A stretch of 64,000 nucleotides of DNA from Castellaniella sp035707805 (GTDB lineage: Bacteria; Pseudomonadota; Gammaproteobacteria; Burkholderiales; Burkholderiaceae_B): the NCBI GenBank assembly GCA_035707805.1, contig DASSTS010000024.1, positions 122,936 through 186,935 of the forward strand. The letters are read 5' to 3'. Below, in pieces: positions 7,918 to 15,398 of the stretch (position 1 is its first letter; each line of letters opens with the position of its first letter). The position numbers and the translations under genes were made by a program. The notes beneath the pieces are model-generated. The model did not search any database, was not told the origin of the DNA, and worked only from the letters and a program-made list of their open reading frames with translations.

Positions 7918-9162
7918 TCAGGAGGGTCGCTGCATCTTGCAGGTGGTGGCCTGGACCGTCCGCGCGGCCGGTATCACGCTGTCCACCTGGAAGCCGACGA
8001 CCTGGGTGTTCTCGGCGTCATACCGCACGTCCGAGGGGCCGCCATTGGCCGCGACCTTTTTCAAGGTCCCCAGGAACATGGGCAGGGCCAGCTGGTGGTC
8101 CGCCTTGCCCATCAGCGCAGGACCGGTGGCCGAATCGAACCGCATGCCCTCGAGCTTGTGGGCGACCTTCAGCGGGTCGTTGGAGCCGGCCTCTTTCGCG
8201 GCCTGCGCGAACATGCGCATCATGGTGCGGATCTGGTAGAAATACAGCTGCTGGCCGTAGCGCTTGTTATAAGCGTCGGCGAACGGCTGGACCTTGTCGT
8301 CCTTGATGTTCGGCAGCCAGACACTGACGACCTTCAGCAGGTCGACGCCGTCCTCCTTGATGGCGGTGGGCGCGCCGAATCCCGAGCCGTAGATCGTGTA
8401 GATGTCGATCTTGAGGCCCGCCTCGTTGACCGCCTTGATCAGCAGGGACAGGTCATTGCCCCAGTTGGCCGTCAGCAGCGCGTTCGCGCCCGATTCCCGG
8501 ATCTTGGCCACATAGCTGGAAAAATCCTTAACCTGGCCCATGGGGTGGAGATCGTCGCCCACGACCTTGATGCTGTTGCCGTGTTCCGCGAGGATCCGTT
8601 TTGCGGAGGCGGAGAACTGCTGCCCCAGCGCGTAGTTCTGGTTCAGCAGGTAGACCGACTGGATCTTCTTGTCCTTCAGCAGCTCGCCGACGATGGCGGC
8701 GGCCTTCATGTCCACGCTGGGATCGAAGCGGAAATGCCAGAAATTGCACTTGCTGTTCGTCAGATCGTTGTCGATGGCGGAATGGTTGAAATACAGGACG
8801 GGCGCATCGGGGTGGCGGCGGTTGTATTTCCCCACCGCGTCTTCCAGCGCGGCGGCGACCGCCGAGCTGTTGCCCTGCGTCACGTAGCGGATGCCCTGGT
8901 CGGTGGCCTGGCGAAAGGCATTCAGGGTTTCCTGCGGACTGCCCTTGCCGTCGATCGTGACGAGCTGCAGCTTTTCGCCGTTGATGCCGCCGGCTGCGTT
9001 GATCTCTTCGATCGCGCTCTCCAGCGTCCGCTGCTGCTGCTCGCCCACGTTGGCGAACGGCCCGGACATACCGTCCAATTGGGCGATCTTGACGTCGGCG
9101 GCCGCGGACCCGGCCACCAGCAGCGCGACAGCGCCCGCCACGAGGGAAAATTTGCGGTTCAT
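7918..9162 (-). CDS. Periplasmic substrate-binding protein, Leu/Ile/Val-type
   Basis: A 414-residue binding protein of the type I periplasmic fold. The N terminus MNRKFSLVAGAVALLVAGSAAA is a clear signal peptide with Ala-x-Ala cleavage before DVKIAQLDGMSGPFANVG. GIRYVTQGNSSAVAAALEDAV and the YNRRHPDAPVLYFNH region fit the LivK/HAAT receptor family. CAGGAG lies eight bases before the ATG. It delivers the ligand to LivHMGF encoded immediately downstream. The ligand is not identifiable from sequence; dehydrogenase and CoA-ligation genes next to it suggest a carboxylate. Confidence 0.9.
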   Translation of the reverse strand: MNRKFSLVAGAVALLVAGSAAADVKIAQLDGMSGPFANVGEQQQRTLESAIEEINAAGGINGEKLQLVTIDGKGSPQETLNAFRQATDQGIRYVTQGNSSAVAAALEDAVGKYNRRHPDAPVLYFNHSAIDNDLTNSKCNFWHFRFDPSVDMKAAAIVGELLKDKKIQSVYLLNQNYALGQQFSASAKRILAEHGNSIKVVGDDLHPMGQVKDFSSYVAKIRESGANALLTANWGNDLSLLIKAVNEAGLKIDIYTIYGSGFGAPTAIKEDGVDLLKVVSVWLPNIKDDKVQPFADAYNKRYGQQLYFYQIRTMMRMFAQAAKEAGSNDPLKVAHKLEGMRFDSATGPALMGKADHQLALPMFLGTLKKVAANGGPSDVRYDAENTQVVGFQVDSVIPAARTVQATTCKMQRPS

Positions 9163-9206
9163 GGTCTTGTCTCCTGAGGATCTTATTGAAGTGAAAAAGC
9201 CGGCCA

Positions 9207-10685
9207 TCAAGCCTTCTGCCGCCGCGCCCGGACCACATGGCCGGCGGCGATGCGGCCGAATACCAGGCCGCGCAGCACCGAGGTCGAGCCGTTGTAGACC
9301 TGGTGGTAAATACCGACGGTTTCGCCGGCCGCGTACAGTCCGCGGATCGGATATCCGTCCTTGGTCAACACCTCGGCATCGGGGCTGACCTTCAAGGCGC
9401 CGAACGTGAAACAGGCCGACGAAATGATCGGATAGGCGCGAAACGGGCCCTTCTTCAGCGGCCGGGACCAATGCGATTTCCGGGGCTCGATCCCCGCGGT
9501 GGCTTGATGGTCCAGTTCGAAGGGCTTGAACTCCGCGCCGCCCTCGGGGCATGCGGCGTTGAAGGCGTCGACGGTATGGACCAGCGCGTCGGCCGGGACG
9601 TCCATCAGCGCCGCCAATCCCTCGATCGTGTCGGCCTCGAGCGGCGGCACGTCGCTGCGGATGCTGGTCTTCCAGCGGGGGATGTCCTCGACCTGGCTGT
9701 CGAACACCACGTACACCAGCCCTTCGGGCTGTTCCGCGAAGCTGCGGGCGATATTGTCGTAATGGGCGTCGACGGTGCCGGGCGCCTCGTCGATGAAGCG
9801 CTCGCCCCGGCGATTGACGAGGATCCCGTAGGGGTAGATGAAAATGACGGCTTCCGCCTGCAGGGAACGGGGATCGACGGGTTCCGCGTGGTAGGACCCG
9901 TATTCCCCCGCGGGCGCGGCCCCGGCCCGCAAGGCCATCTCGATTCCCTCGCCCCGGTTGTAGTAGCCGCCGGGGGCCACCGGCCTGATGTTGGCCGCCT
10001 TGCCTCCCAGGTAGCGCGTCATCATCTCCTGGTTGCCTTGGAAGCCGCCGCTGGCGAGAATCACGGCATGGGCACGAAGGGCGTGCCGCTCGCCCCGGGC
10101 ATTCAGGGCGAAGACGCCCTGCACCGCGCCCAGCTCGTCATGGATCAAGTCCACGGCGGTGGTCTGATAGGCAATCTCTCCGCCCAGTTCGAGCACGCGC
10201 TCCCGCAGCCGTTCGATCAAGGCGAGCCCCCCGCCCTGGGCGGCGATGCGGGACGTATTCTGGGTCAGCAGGTAGATCGGCTGCGGCTCGAACTTCAATC
10301 CGAAGCCTTTCAGCCAGCGGATGGTCTCGGGGACCGAGTCCGCGAACCTCGACACCAGCTCCGGATCGGGGAAGGGATGCGCCTTGACGTTGGCCGGCCA
10401 GGAATCGTAGGACCCGGAACTGATGGCCTTCAGCACATTGGGATCCACGTTGTAGCCGGGATGGTTGGCGAAATGCTCTTCGAAGTCGTCGGCGATCTCC
10501 GAATCGTTCTTCATGCGCATATAGGCCTCCGTCCAACGGGACCCGCCCCCGAAATTCTCGGGGGTCGCGCGCTCGAGATTGAGGGTCTTCAGCCCGGCCT
10601 CCAGGGCCGTGGCGGCGGCCGACAGCCCGGCCACGCCGCAACCCACGATCAGCAGGTCCGGCGTGTCGTCTTGCTTTTGCATCAT
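9207..10685 (-). CDS. FAD-dependent dehydrogenase (fumarate reductase/KstD-like flavoprotein)
   Basis: A 492-residue flavoprotein of the FAD_binding_2 family. The dinucleotide motif is LLIVGCGVAGLSAAATALEAG near residues 11-31, and the C-terminal FAD loop GLYAAGETVGIYHQVYNGSTSVLRGLVFGRIA is conserved. Relatives include fumarate reductase, tricarballylate dehydrogenase TcuA and ketosteroid dehydrogenases, which oxidise or reduce C-C bonds next to a carbonyl or carboxylate. CAGGAG lies six bases before the ATG at 10685. It is flanked by an aldehyde dehydrogenase and the binding protein, so a role in oxidising the imported substrate is inferred. Confidence 0.85.
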   Translation of the reverse strand: MMQKQDDTPDLLIVGCGVAGLSAAATALEAGLKTLNLERATPENFGGGSRWTEAYMRMKNDSEIADDFEEHFANHPGYNVDPNVLKAISSGSYDSWPANVKAHPFPDPELVSRFADSVPETIRWLKGFGLKFEPQPIYLLTQNTSRIAAQGGGLALIERLRERVLELGGEIAYQTTAVDLIHDELGAVQGVFALNARGERHALRAHAVILASGGFQGNQEMMTRYLGGKAANIRPVAPGGYYNRGEGIEMALRAGAAPAGEYGSYHAEPVDPRSLQAEAVIFIYPYGILVNRRGERFIDEAPGTVDAHYDNIARSFAEQPEGLVYVVFDSQVEDIPRWKTSIRSDVPPLEADTIEGLAALMDVPADALVHTVDAFNAACPEGGAEFKPFELDHQATAGIEPRKSHWSRPLKKGPFRAYPIISSACFTFGALKVSPDAEVLTKDGYPIRGLYAAGETVGIYHQVYNGSTSVLRGLVFGRIAAGHVVRARRQKA

Positions 10686-10726
10686 TGTCGTCTCCTGTTT
10701 TTGCAGTCTGTCCTGTCCCGGGCGGC

Positions 10727-12205
10727 TCAGCCCAGCACCCAGGGATTGGCCTTGTTGGGCCGGGTCGTGATCCATACGCTCTTGGGCTGGAGGTATTCCT
10801 TGACCGCCTCGGTCCCGCCCTCGCGGCCGATTCCGCTATTCTTGTAGCCGCCGAAGGGCGTCGTGAAGCTGGTGGACCGGTAATTGTTCACCCAGACCGT
10901 GCCCGCCTCCAGGCGGTCCACGCAATAGAGCGCCCGATGCAGGTCCTGCGTCCAGACGGCGGCGGCCAGGCCGAAGTCGCTGTCATTGGCGATCGCCAGG
11001 GCCTCGTCCATGTCGTCGAAAGGAATCACCGCCAGGACCGGACCGAACACTTCTTCGCGGGCGATGCGCATGGCATTGGTGACGCCGGTGAATATCGTCG
11101 GACTGATGAACTGGCCCTGCCCATAGCCGGGCCCGGACAGCGGCCGGCCGCCCAGGATGCAGGTCGCCCCCTCGTCCTTTGCGATGTCGATGTAGCGCAG
11201 GATCTTTTCGTGCTGCGCCCTGGTGGCAATGGGGCCGACCTGCGTGGCCGGCAGGGCCGGGTCACCGATCCTGGCCTGCGAGGCGATCTCCACCAGGCGC
11301 GCCACGAAACGGTCGTGGATGCCGCGCTGCACCAGCAGGCGGGATCCCGCCATGCAGGTCTGGCCAGCCGCGCCGAAGATGCCGGCGATCGCGCCATTGA
11401 CCGCTTGGTCGAAATCCGCATCGTCAAAGACGATATTGGCGGATTTGCCGCCGAGTTCCAGCGTCACCTTCTTGAAATGCCTGGCCGCCGCGACGGCGAC
11501 TTCCCGCCCGCCGAAGTCTCCGCCGGTGAACGCGATCTTGGCGACCTTCCGGTTCTCGATCAGGGCGGCGCCGATCTCGCTGCCATACCCGGTGATGACG
11601 TTCACCACCCCCGGCGGGATTCCGGCCTCGAGGGCGAGCGCGCCGAGTTCCAGCAGCGGCGGCGATGTGTACTCGGAAGGCTTGATGACCATGGTGTTCC
11701 CGCACGCCAGGGCGGGCGCCATTTTCCAGGCGGTCAGGGCGAGCGGCGAGTTCCAGGGCGTGATGGCGGCCACGACGCCGAGCGGCTCGTAGCGGACATA
11801 GTTGAACACGCCCGGCTTGTTGATCGGGACGACCGCCCCCTCGATCTTGTCGGCCAGGCCCGCGTAGTAATAGAACCACTGGGCGACGTTGCGCGCCTGC
11901 CCGGCGACCTCGGTGATGTTCTTGCCATTGCAGGAACGCTCGATGTCCGCCAGGCGGGCGGCATCCCGCTCGATCAAGCCCGCCAGCTTGCGCAGCAGAG
12001 CGCCGCGGGCCGTCGCGGTCAGGTCCGACCAGGCCGGATCATGGAACGCCGCATGGGCGGCATCGACCGCCGCGTCGGCATCCGCGGCCGAGCCGCGGGG
12101 AATCCGGGCGATCACTTCACCCGAGAAAGGCTCGATCGAGTCGATCCATTCACCAGCCGCGGGGTCGGTCCAATGCCCGCCGATCAGCATCTGGTACTGC
12201 TTCAT
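10727..12205 (-). CDS. NAD(P)-dependent aldehyde dehydrogenase
   Basis: A 492-residue ALDH superfamily enzyme. The general base is Glu250 in VTLELGGKSANIV and the nucleophile is Cys284 in AAGQTCMAGSRLLVQ. TPWNSPLALTAWKMAPALACGN is the cofactor-binding segment. The C terminus FTTPFGGYKNSGIGREGG is typical. It oxidises an aldehyde to an acid and is the first gene of the leftward operon, preceded by CAGGAG. The aldehyde is unknown; it may come from C-C cleavage by the pathway encoded divergently. Confidence 0.92.
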   Translation of the reverse strand: MKQYQMLIGGHWTDPAAGEWIDSIEPFSGEVIARIPRGSAADADAAVDAAHAAFHDPAWSDLTATARGALLRKLAGLIERDAARLADIERSCNGKNITEVAGQARNVAQWFYYYAGLADKIEGAVVPINKPGVFNYVRYEPLGVVAAITPWNSPLALTAWKMAPALACGNTMVIKPSEYTSPPLLELGALALEAGIPPGVVNVITGYGSEIGAALIENRKVAKIAFTGGDFGGREVAVAAARHFKKVTLELGGKSANIVFDDADFDQAVNGAIAGIFGAAGQTCMAGSRLLVQRGIHDRFVARLVEIASQARIGDPALPATQVGPIATRAQHEKILRYIDIAKDEGATCILGGRPLSGPGYGQGQFISPTIFTGVTNAMRIAREEVFGPVLAVIPFDDMDEALAIANDSDFGLAAAVWTQDLHRALYCVDRLEAGTVWVNNYRSTSFTTPFGGYKNSGIGREGGTEAVKEYLQPKSVWITTRPNKANPWVLG

Positions 12206-12244
12206 GACGTCTCCTGTCAGTGCGATATCAGTTCAGTTCTGCAG

Positions 12245-12301
12245 TTGACCAAAATATTAGCACAGTTCTAAAATGAGAACATCAATTCTGTCTGACAGAA
12301 T
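12245..12301. promoter_or_regulatory. Divergent promoters with palindromic operator (IclR-type)
   Basis: Rightward promoter: TTGACC (12245-12250), 18 bases, TAAAAT (12269-12274). Leftward: an extended -10, TGCTAATAT, with its TAATAT at 12259-12254 inside the rightward spacer. The perfect palindrome ATTCTGTC-T-GACAGAAT covers 12285-12301, right at the rightward start point. A second inverted repeat, GTTCT-N6-AGAAC, spans the rightward -10 (12265-12280). The IclR protein encoded at 14427 is the likely binder, which would couple both arms of the pathway. Confidence 0.6.
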
Positions 12302-12353
12302 ATTCTCCACTCAACGGTGGTCGAGTCACGACAATGGCCAAGGGCACGGAACA

Positions 12354-13547
12354 ATGAGACGACTACTCGAAGGCATCAAGATCCTGGACCTCACCAATGT
12401 GCTGGCGGGTCCCTTTGCCGGATACCAGCTGGCATTGCTGGGGGCCGACGTCATCAAGATCGAAGTCCCCGGATCCGGGGACCTGGCGCGCAATCTGGGG
12501 GCGGCAAAGACGCGCAACGCCCTGGGGATGGGCACGTCCTTCCTGGCCCAGAACGCCGGCAAGAAATCGATGACGCTCAACCTGAAACACCCCCGGGGCA
12601 AAGAGATCTTCAAGCTCCTGTGCGCCCGCAGCGACGTGGTGCTGGAAAACTTCCGTCCCGGCGTCATGCAGCGCCTGGACCTGGGATACGAGACCCTCAG
12701 GGAAATCCATCCCGGCCTGGTCTACTGCGCGATTTCCGGCTACGGTCAGTCGGGCCCGCTGGCCGCCTCTCCCGCCTATGACCAGATCATCCAGGGCAGG
12801 TCGGGGGTCATGAGCATCACGGGCGATGCCGACAGCGCCCCGCTGCGGGTCGGATACCCCGTCTGCGACACGATCGGCGGACTCACCGCCGCCTTCGCCA
12901 TCAGCGCGGCGCTGGTCCGCAGCCTGCGCAGCCAGGAAGGCTGTTTCATCGACGTGTCCATGCTGGATTCCTCCTTGACGACGATGGGCTGGATCGTCTC
13001 CAACCAGCTCATCGCGAAATGCGCCCCCCAGCCCATGGGCAACCACAATTTCACCGCCAGCCCCTCGGGCACCTTCCAGACGCGGGACGGCGTCATCAAC
13101 ATCGCGGCCAACAAGCAAGAGCAGTTCGAGACGCTGTGCGCGCTCATCGGCCGCCCCGAATTGGCGGCGGACCCGAAATTCCGGGACCGGGAGGACCGCA
13201 AACGCCACCGGCCGGAACTCACCGTCCAGATCGAGCAGGGCCTGAACACGCAGACGGCCGCCTACTGGGACGAAGTCCTCAACCGGCATGGCGTCCCGGC
13301 GGGACAGGTGCTGAGCGTCGAGCAGGCGCTGGCCCAGGAACAGGTCGCGCACCGGGGACTGCTGATGTCCCTGTCCCAGGGCGACGAAGAGATCACCGTG
13401 ACGCGCAGCGGATTCCTCGTCGACGGCCAGCAGACGGCCGTCGACGCCCCGCCGCCCCGCCTGGGCCAGCATACGGACGAGATCCTGCGCGGCCTGGGGC
13501 TCACCGACACCGCGATCCGCGGACTGCAGGAGGAAGGTGCAATATGA
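12354..13547 (+). CDS. Class III (CaiB/BaiF family) CoA-transferase
   Basis: A 397-residue protein starting MRRLLEGIKILDLTNVLAGPFAG, the family N terminus. The catalytic aspartate is Asp143 in SPAYDQIIQGRSG, which forms an aspartyl-CoA anhydride in formyl-CoA transferase relatives. Such enzymes move CoA from one acyl-CoA to a free carboxylate. It is the first gene of the rightward unit and overlaps the next gene (ATGA), so activation of a carboxylate followed by cleavage is inferred. AAGGG precedes the ATG by nine bases; an ATG at 12273 would start inside the promoter. Confidence 0.92.
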   Translation: MRRLLEGIKILDLTNVLAGPFAGYQLALLGADVIKIEVPGSGDLARNLGAAKTRNALGMGTSFLAQNAGKKSMTLNLKHPRGKEIFKLLCARSDVVLENFRPGVMQRLDLGYETLREIHPGLVYCAISGYGQSGPLAASPAYDQIIQGRSGVMSITGDADSAPLRVGYPVCDTIGGLTAAFAISAALVRSLRSQEGCFIDVSMLDSSLTTMGWIVSNQLIAKCAPQPMGNHNFTASPSGTFQTRDGVINIAANKQEQFETLCALIGRPELAADPKFRDREDRKRHRPELTVQIEQGLNTQTAAYWDEVLNRHGVPAGQVLSVEQALAQEQVAHRGLLMSLSQGDEEITVTRSGFLVDGQQTAVDAPPPRLGQHTDEILRGLGLTDTAIRGLQEEGAI

Positions 13548-14398
13548 ACGGCACGAACGACAAGCTGCGGCCGGACGGCCGCGAGACCGACCCGGCTGGA
13601 GCCGCGCGCCAATGGTGGCGCACCGGCATCATCGACATTCAGCCCGGCAGCATCCGCATCAAGGGCGCGCCGATCGAGACGCTGATCGGCACGATCGGTT
13701 TTCCCGAGATGATCTGGCGCATGCTGCGCGACGACCGTCCCACCCCGGCGCAGTTGCGGCTGTTCGAGGCGGCCCTGGTGTCGTCGGTGGATCACGGCCC
13801 CCAGGCGCCCTCCATCGCCATCGCCCGCATGGCGGTCACCTGCGGCGTCAGCCTGAATGGCGCCATGGCCTCGGGCGTCAACGTGCTGGACGACATCCAC
13901 GGCGGGGCGGGCGAGCAGTGTCTCGCGCTCTATCGCGACGCCGTCGAACGCCGGTCGGGCGGCGCGGACGCCCGCCAGGCGGCCGGCGAGGCGCTGGACG
14001 CGTTCCGGAATCATCAGGGCGCCATCATTCCCGGCTTCGGCCACCGGTTCCATCCCGTCGACCCCCGCGCCGTGCGCCTGACCGCACTGGCCGCCGAGGC
14101 GGCCGCCCAACACCGGATCGAAGGCCGATTCCTCGACGTCGCAATGGCGATGCAGTCCCTGATGGTCACGCGCGACGGCCGGACGATTCCCATGAACATC
14201 GACGGCGCCACCGCCTTGATCTACGGCGAACTGGGCTTTCCCGATGCGCTGGCGCGCGGCCTGTTCGTCCTGTCCAGATCGGTTGGTATACTGGCCCACG
14301 CCTGGGAACAGAAGCAACAGGGCGGGCGCATCAAAGGCCCGTTGCCGCCCAGCTTGGGATACACCTATACCGGGCCGGGACCCGATCCTGCAGCATGA
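13544..14398 (+). CDS. Citryl-CoA lyase-like (citrate synthase superfamily) protein
   Basis: A 284-residue protein of the citrate synthase fold, shorter than citrate synthase (about 430) and lacking its N-terminal region. Candidate catalytic residues are His84 in SVDHGPQAPS, His167 in PGFGHRFHPVDPR, and Asp220 in NIDGATALIYGELGF. These match the citryl-CoA lyase/ATP-citrate-lyase C-terminal module, which cleaves citryl-CoA to acetyl-CoA and oxaloacetate. GCAGGAGG precedes an ATG overlapping the CoA-transferase stop. The pair suggests CoA activation then retro-aldol cleavage of citrate or a branched 3-hydroxy acid; the real substrate is open. Confidence 0.82.
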   Translation: MNGTNDKLRPDGRETDPAGAARQWWRTGIIDIQPGSIRIKGAPIETLIGTIGFPEMIWRMLRDDRPTPAQLRLFEAALVSSVDHGPQAPSIAIARMAVTCGVSLNGAMASGVNVLDDIHGGAGEQCLALYRDAVERRSGGADARQAAGEALDAFRNHQGAIIPGFGHRFHPVDPRAVRLTALAAEAAAQHRIEGRFLDVAMAMQSLMVTRDGRTIPMNIDGATALIYGELGFPDALARGLFVLSRSVGILAHAWEQKQQGGRIKGPLPPSLGYTYTGPGPDPAA

Positions 14399-14426
14399 CC
14401 TGGAAACGGCGAATCCGCACGACACC

Positions 14427-15179
14427 ATGACCGAACCCAAGACGAAAGATCCCGCCGCACCCCAGCCGGACGGCAGCGGCGTCGCGGCCGTCAACCGCGC
14501 GCTGAGCCTCATCTGCTGTTTCGGCAACGACGACAAGTCCCTGACCCTGGCGGAACTCGCCCGGCGCACGGGCCTGTACAAAAGCACGATTCTCAGACTG
14601 GCGGAATCGCTGGAGCAATTCGACGTCCTGGTGCGCGACACGGACGGGGGATTCCGTCTCGGCCCCGAGCTGGTCCGCCTGGGCTCCCTGGCGCATCGCG
14701 TCTCGGGAGACAAGATGGACATCGAGGCCGTGCTGACGCGGCTCGTCGAGGAGACCGGCGAAAGCGCCACCTACTATATCCGCCGGAACGATCTTCGGCT
14801 GGCGCTGTTCCGGGTGGATTCCCGGAAATCCCTGCGGGACCATATCCGTCCCGGAGACCTGCTCACCCTGCAGCACGGCGCGGCCGGCAGGGTGCTCAGC
14901 GACACCCGCCCCTACGCCGAACGGCGGGGCGATCCGTTCGAGACCCTCGTGTCGCTGGGGGAACGCGACCCCGAAATTGCCGCGATCGCGGGGCCGGTAT
15001 TCCAGGACGGCGCGATCGTGGGATCGCTGTCCATCTCCGGCGCCAAGACCCGGTTCTCGGACAAGGTCGTCCAGCACGGACGGCACTGTGTCGGGCAGGC
15101 CTGCCGCGCCCTCAGCCTCATGCTCGATCCGGCCCTGGAAATCCCCGGCGCCCCGAAAAGCGCAAGCCTGCGCCGCTAG
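14427..15179 (+). CDS. IclR-family transcriptional regulator
   Basis: A 250-residue IclR regulator. The N-terminal winged helix is AAVNRALSLICCFGNDDKSLTLAELARRTGLYKSTILRL, and the C-terminal ligand-binding domain includes GDLLTLQHGAAGRVL and VSLGERDPEIAAIAGPVFQDGAIVGSLSISG. IclR proteins bind small metabolites and palindromic operators. It follows the lyase gene by 28 bases in the same unit. The palindromes between the divergent operons (12265-12301) are its most likely target. Confidence 0.92.
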   Translation: MTEPKTKDPAAPQPDGSGVAAVNRALSLICCFGNDDKSLTLAELARRTGLYKSTILRLAESLEQFDVLVRDTDGGFRLGPELVRLGSLAHRVSGDKMDIEAVLTRLVEETGESATYYIRRNDLRLALFRVDSRKSLRDHIRPGDLLTLQHGAAGRVLSDTRPYAERRGDPFETLVSLGERDPEIAAIAGPVFQDGAIVGSLSISGAKTRFSDKVVQHGRHCVGQACRALSLMLDPALEIPGAPKSASLRR

Positions 15180-15224
15180 GCCGGGCCGGCCGCCGCTCCG
15201 CTGCCCCGCGGCGGCGCACACCCA

Positions 15225-15246
15225 CCACCCTCCGGGGTGGTTTTTT
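15225..15246 (+). terminator. Rho-independent terminator after the IclR gene
   Basis: CCACCC, a four-base loop TCCG, GGGTGG and then six T residues (15241-15246). It is placed 45 bases after the IclR stop codon and closes the rightward operon. Confidence 0.85.
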
Positions 15247-15299
15247 CATGCCCGTCCCCCATCCCGAAGCGTCCCACAGGGCTTTCCGCCAGCCTGGAA

Positions 15300-15313
15300 T
15301 TAACCCGGATCAA
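15300..15313 (+). promoter_or_regulatory. FNR/Dnr-type box upstream of nrdD
   Basis: TTAAC-CCGG-ATCAA resembles the consensus TTGAT-N4-ATCAA with two mismatches in the left half. Its centre is about 69.5 bases before the start point predicted from the promoter at 15341-15369, one of the helically phased positions used by class I activators. Anaerobic activation of the class III reductase would make sense. Confidence 0.45.
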
Positions 15314-15340
15314 GCCTGTTCAAAATAATGGGGAAACTCC

Positions 15341-15393
15341 TTGATCGCACTACATATTGTGTTTAGCATTCACGTCAACACAACATGTAGAGA
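15341..15393 (+). promoter_or_regulatory. nrdD promoter with tandem NrdR boxes
   Basis: Promoter: TTGATC (15341-15346), 17 bases, TAGCAT (15364-15369). Box 1 is GCACTACATATTGTGT (15347-15362), which fits the NrdR consensus ACACWAYATWTWGTGT with one mismatch. Box 2 is ACACAACATGTAGAGA (15378-15393), with three mismatches. The boxes start 31 bases apart, the three-turn spacing known for NrdR sites. Box 1 fills the promoter spacer, so NrdR would repress. Confidence 0.75.
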
Positions 15394-15398
15394 TAAAA

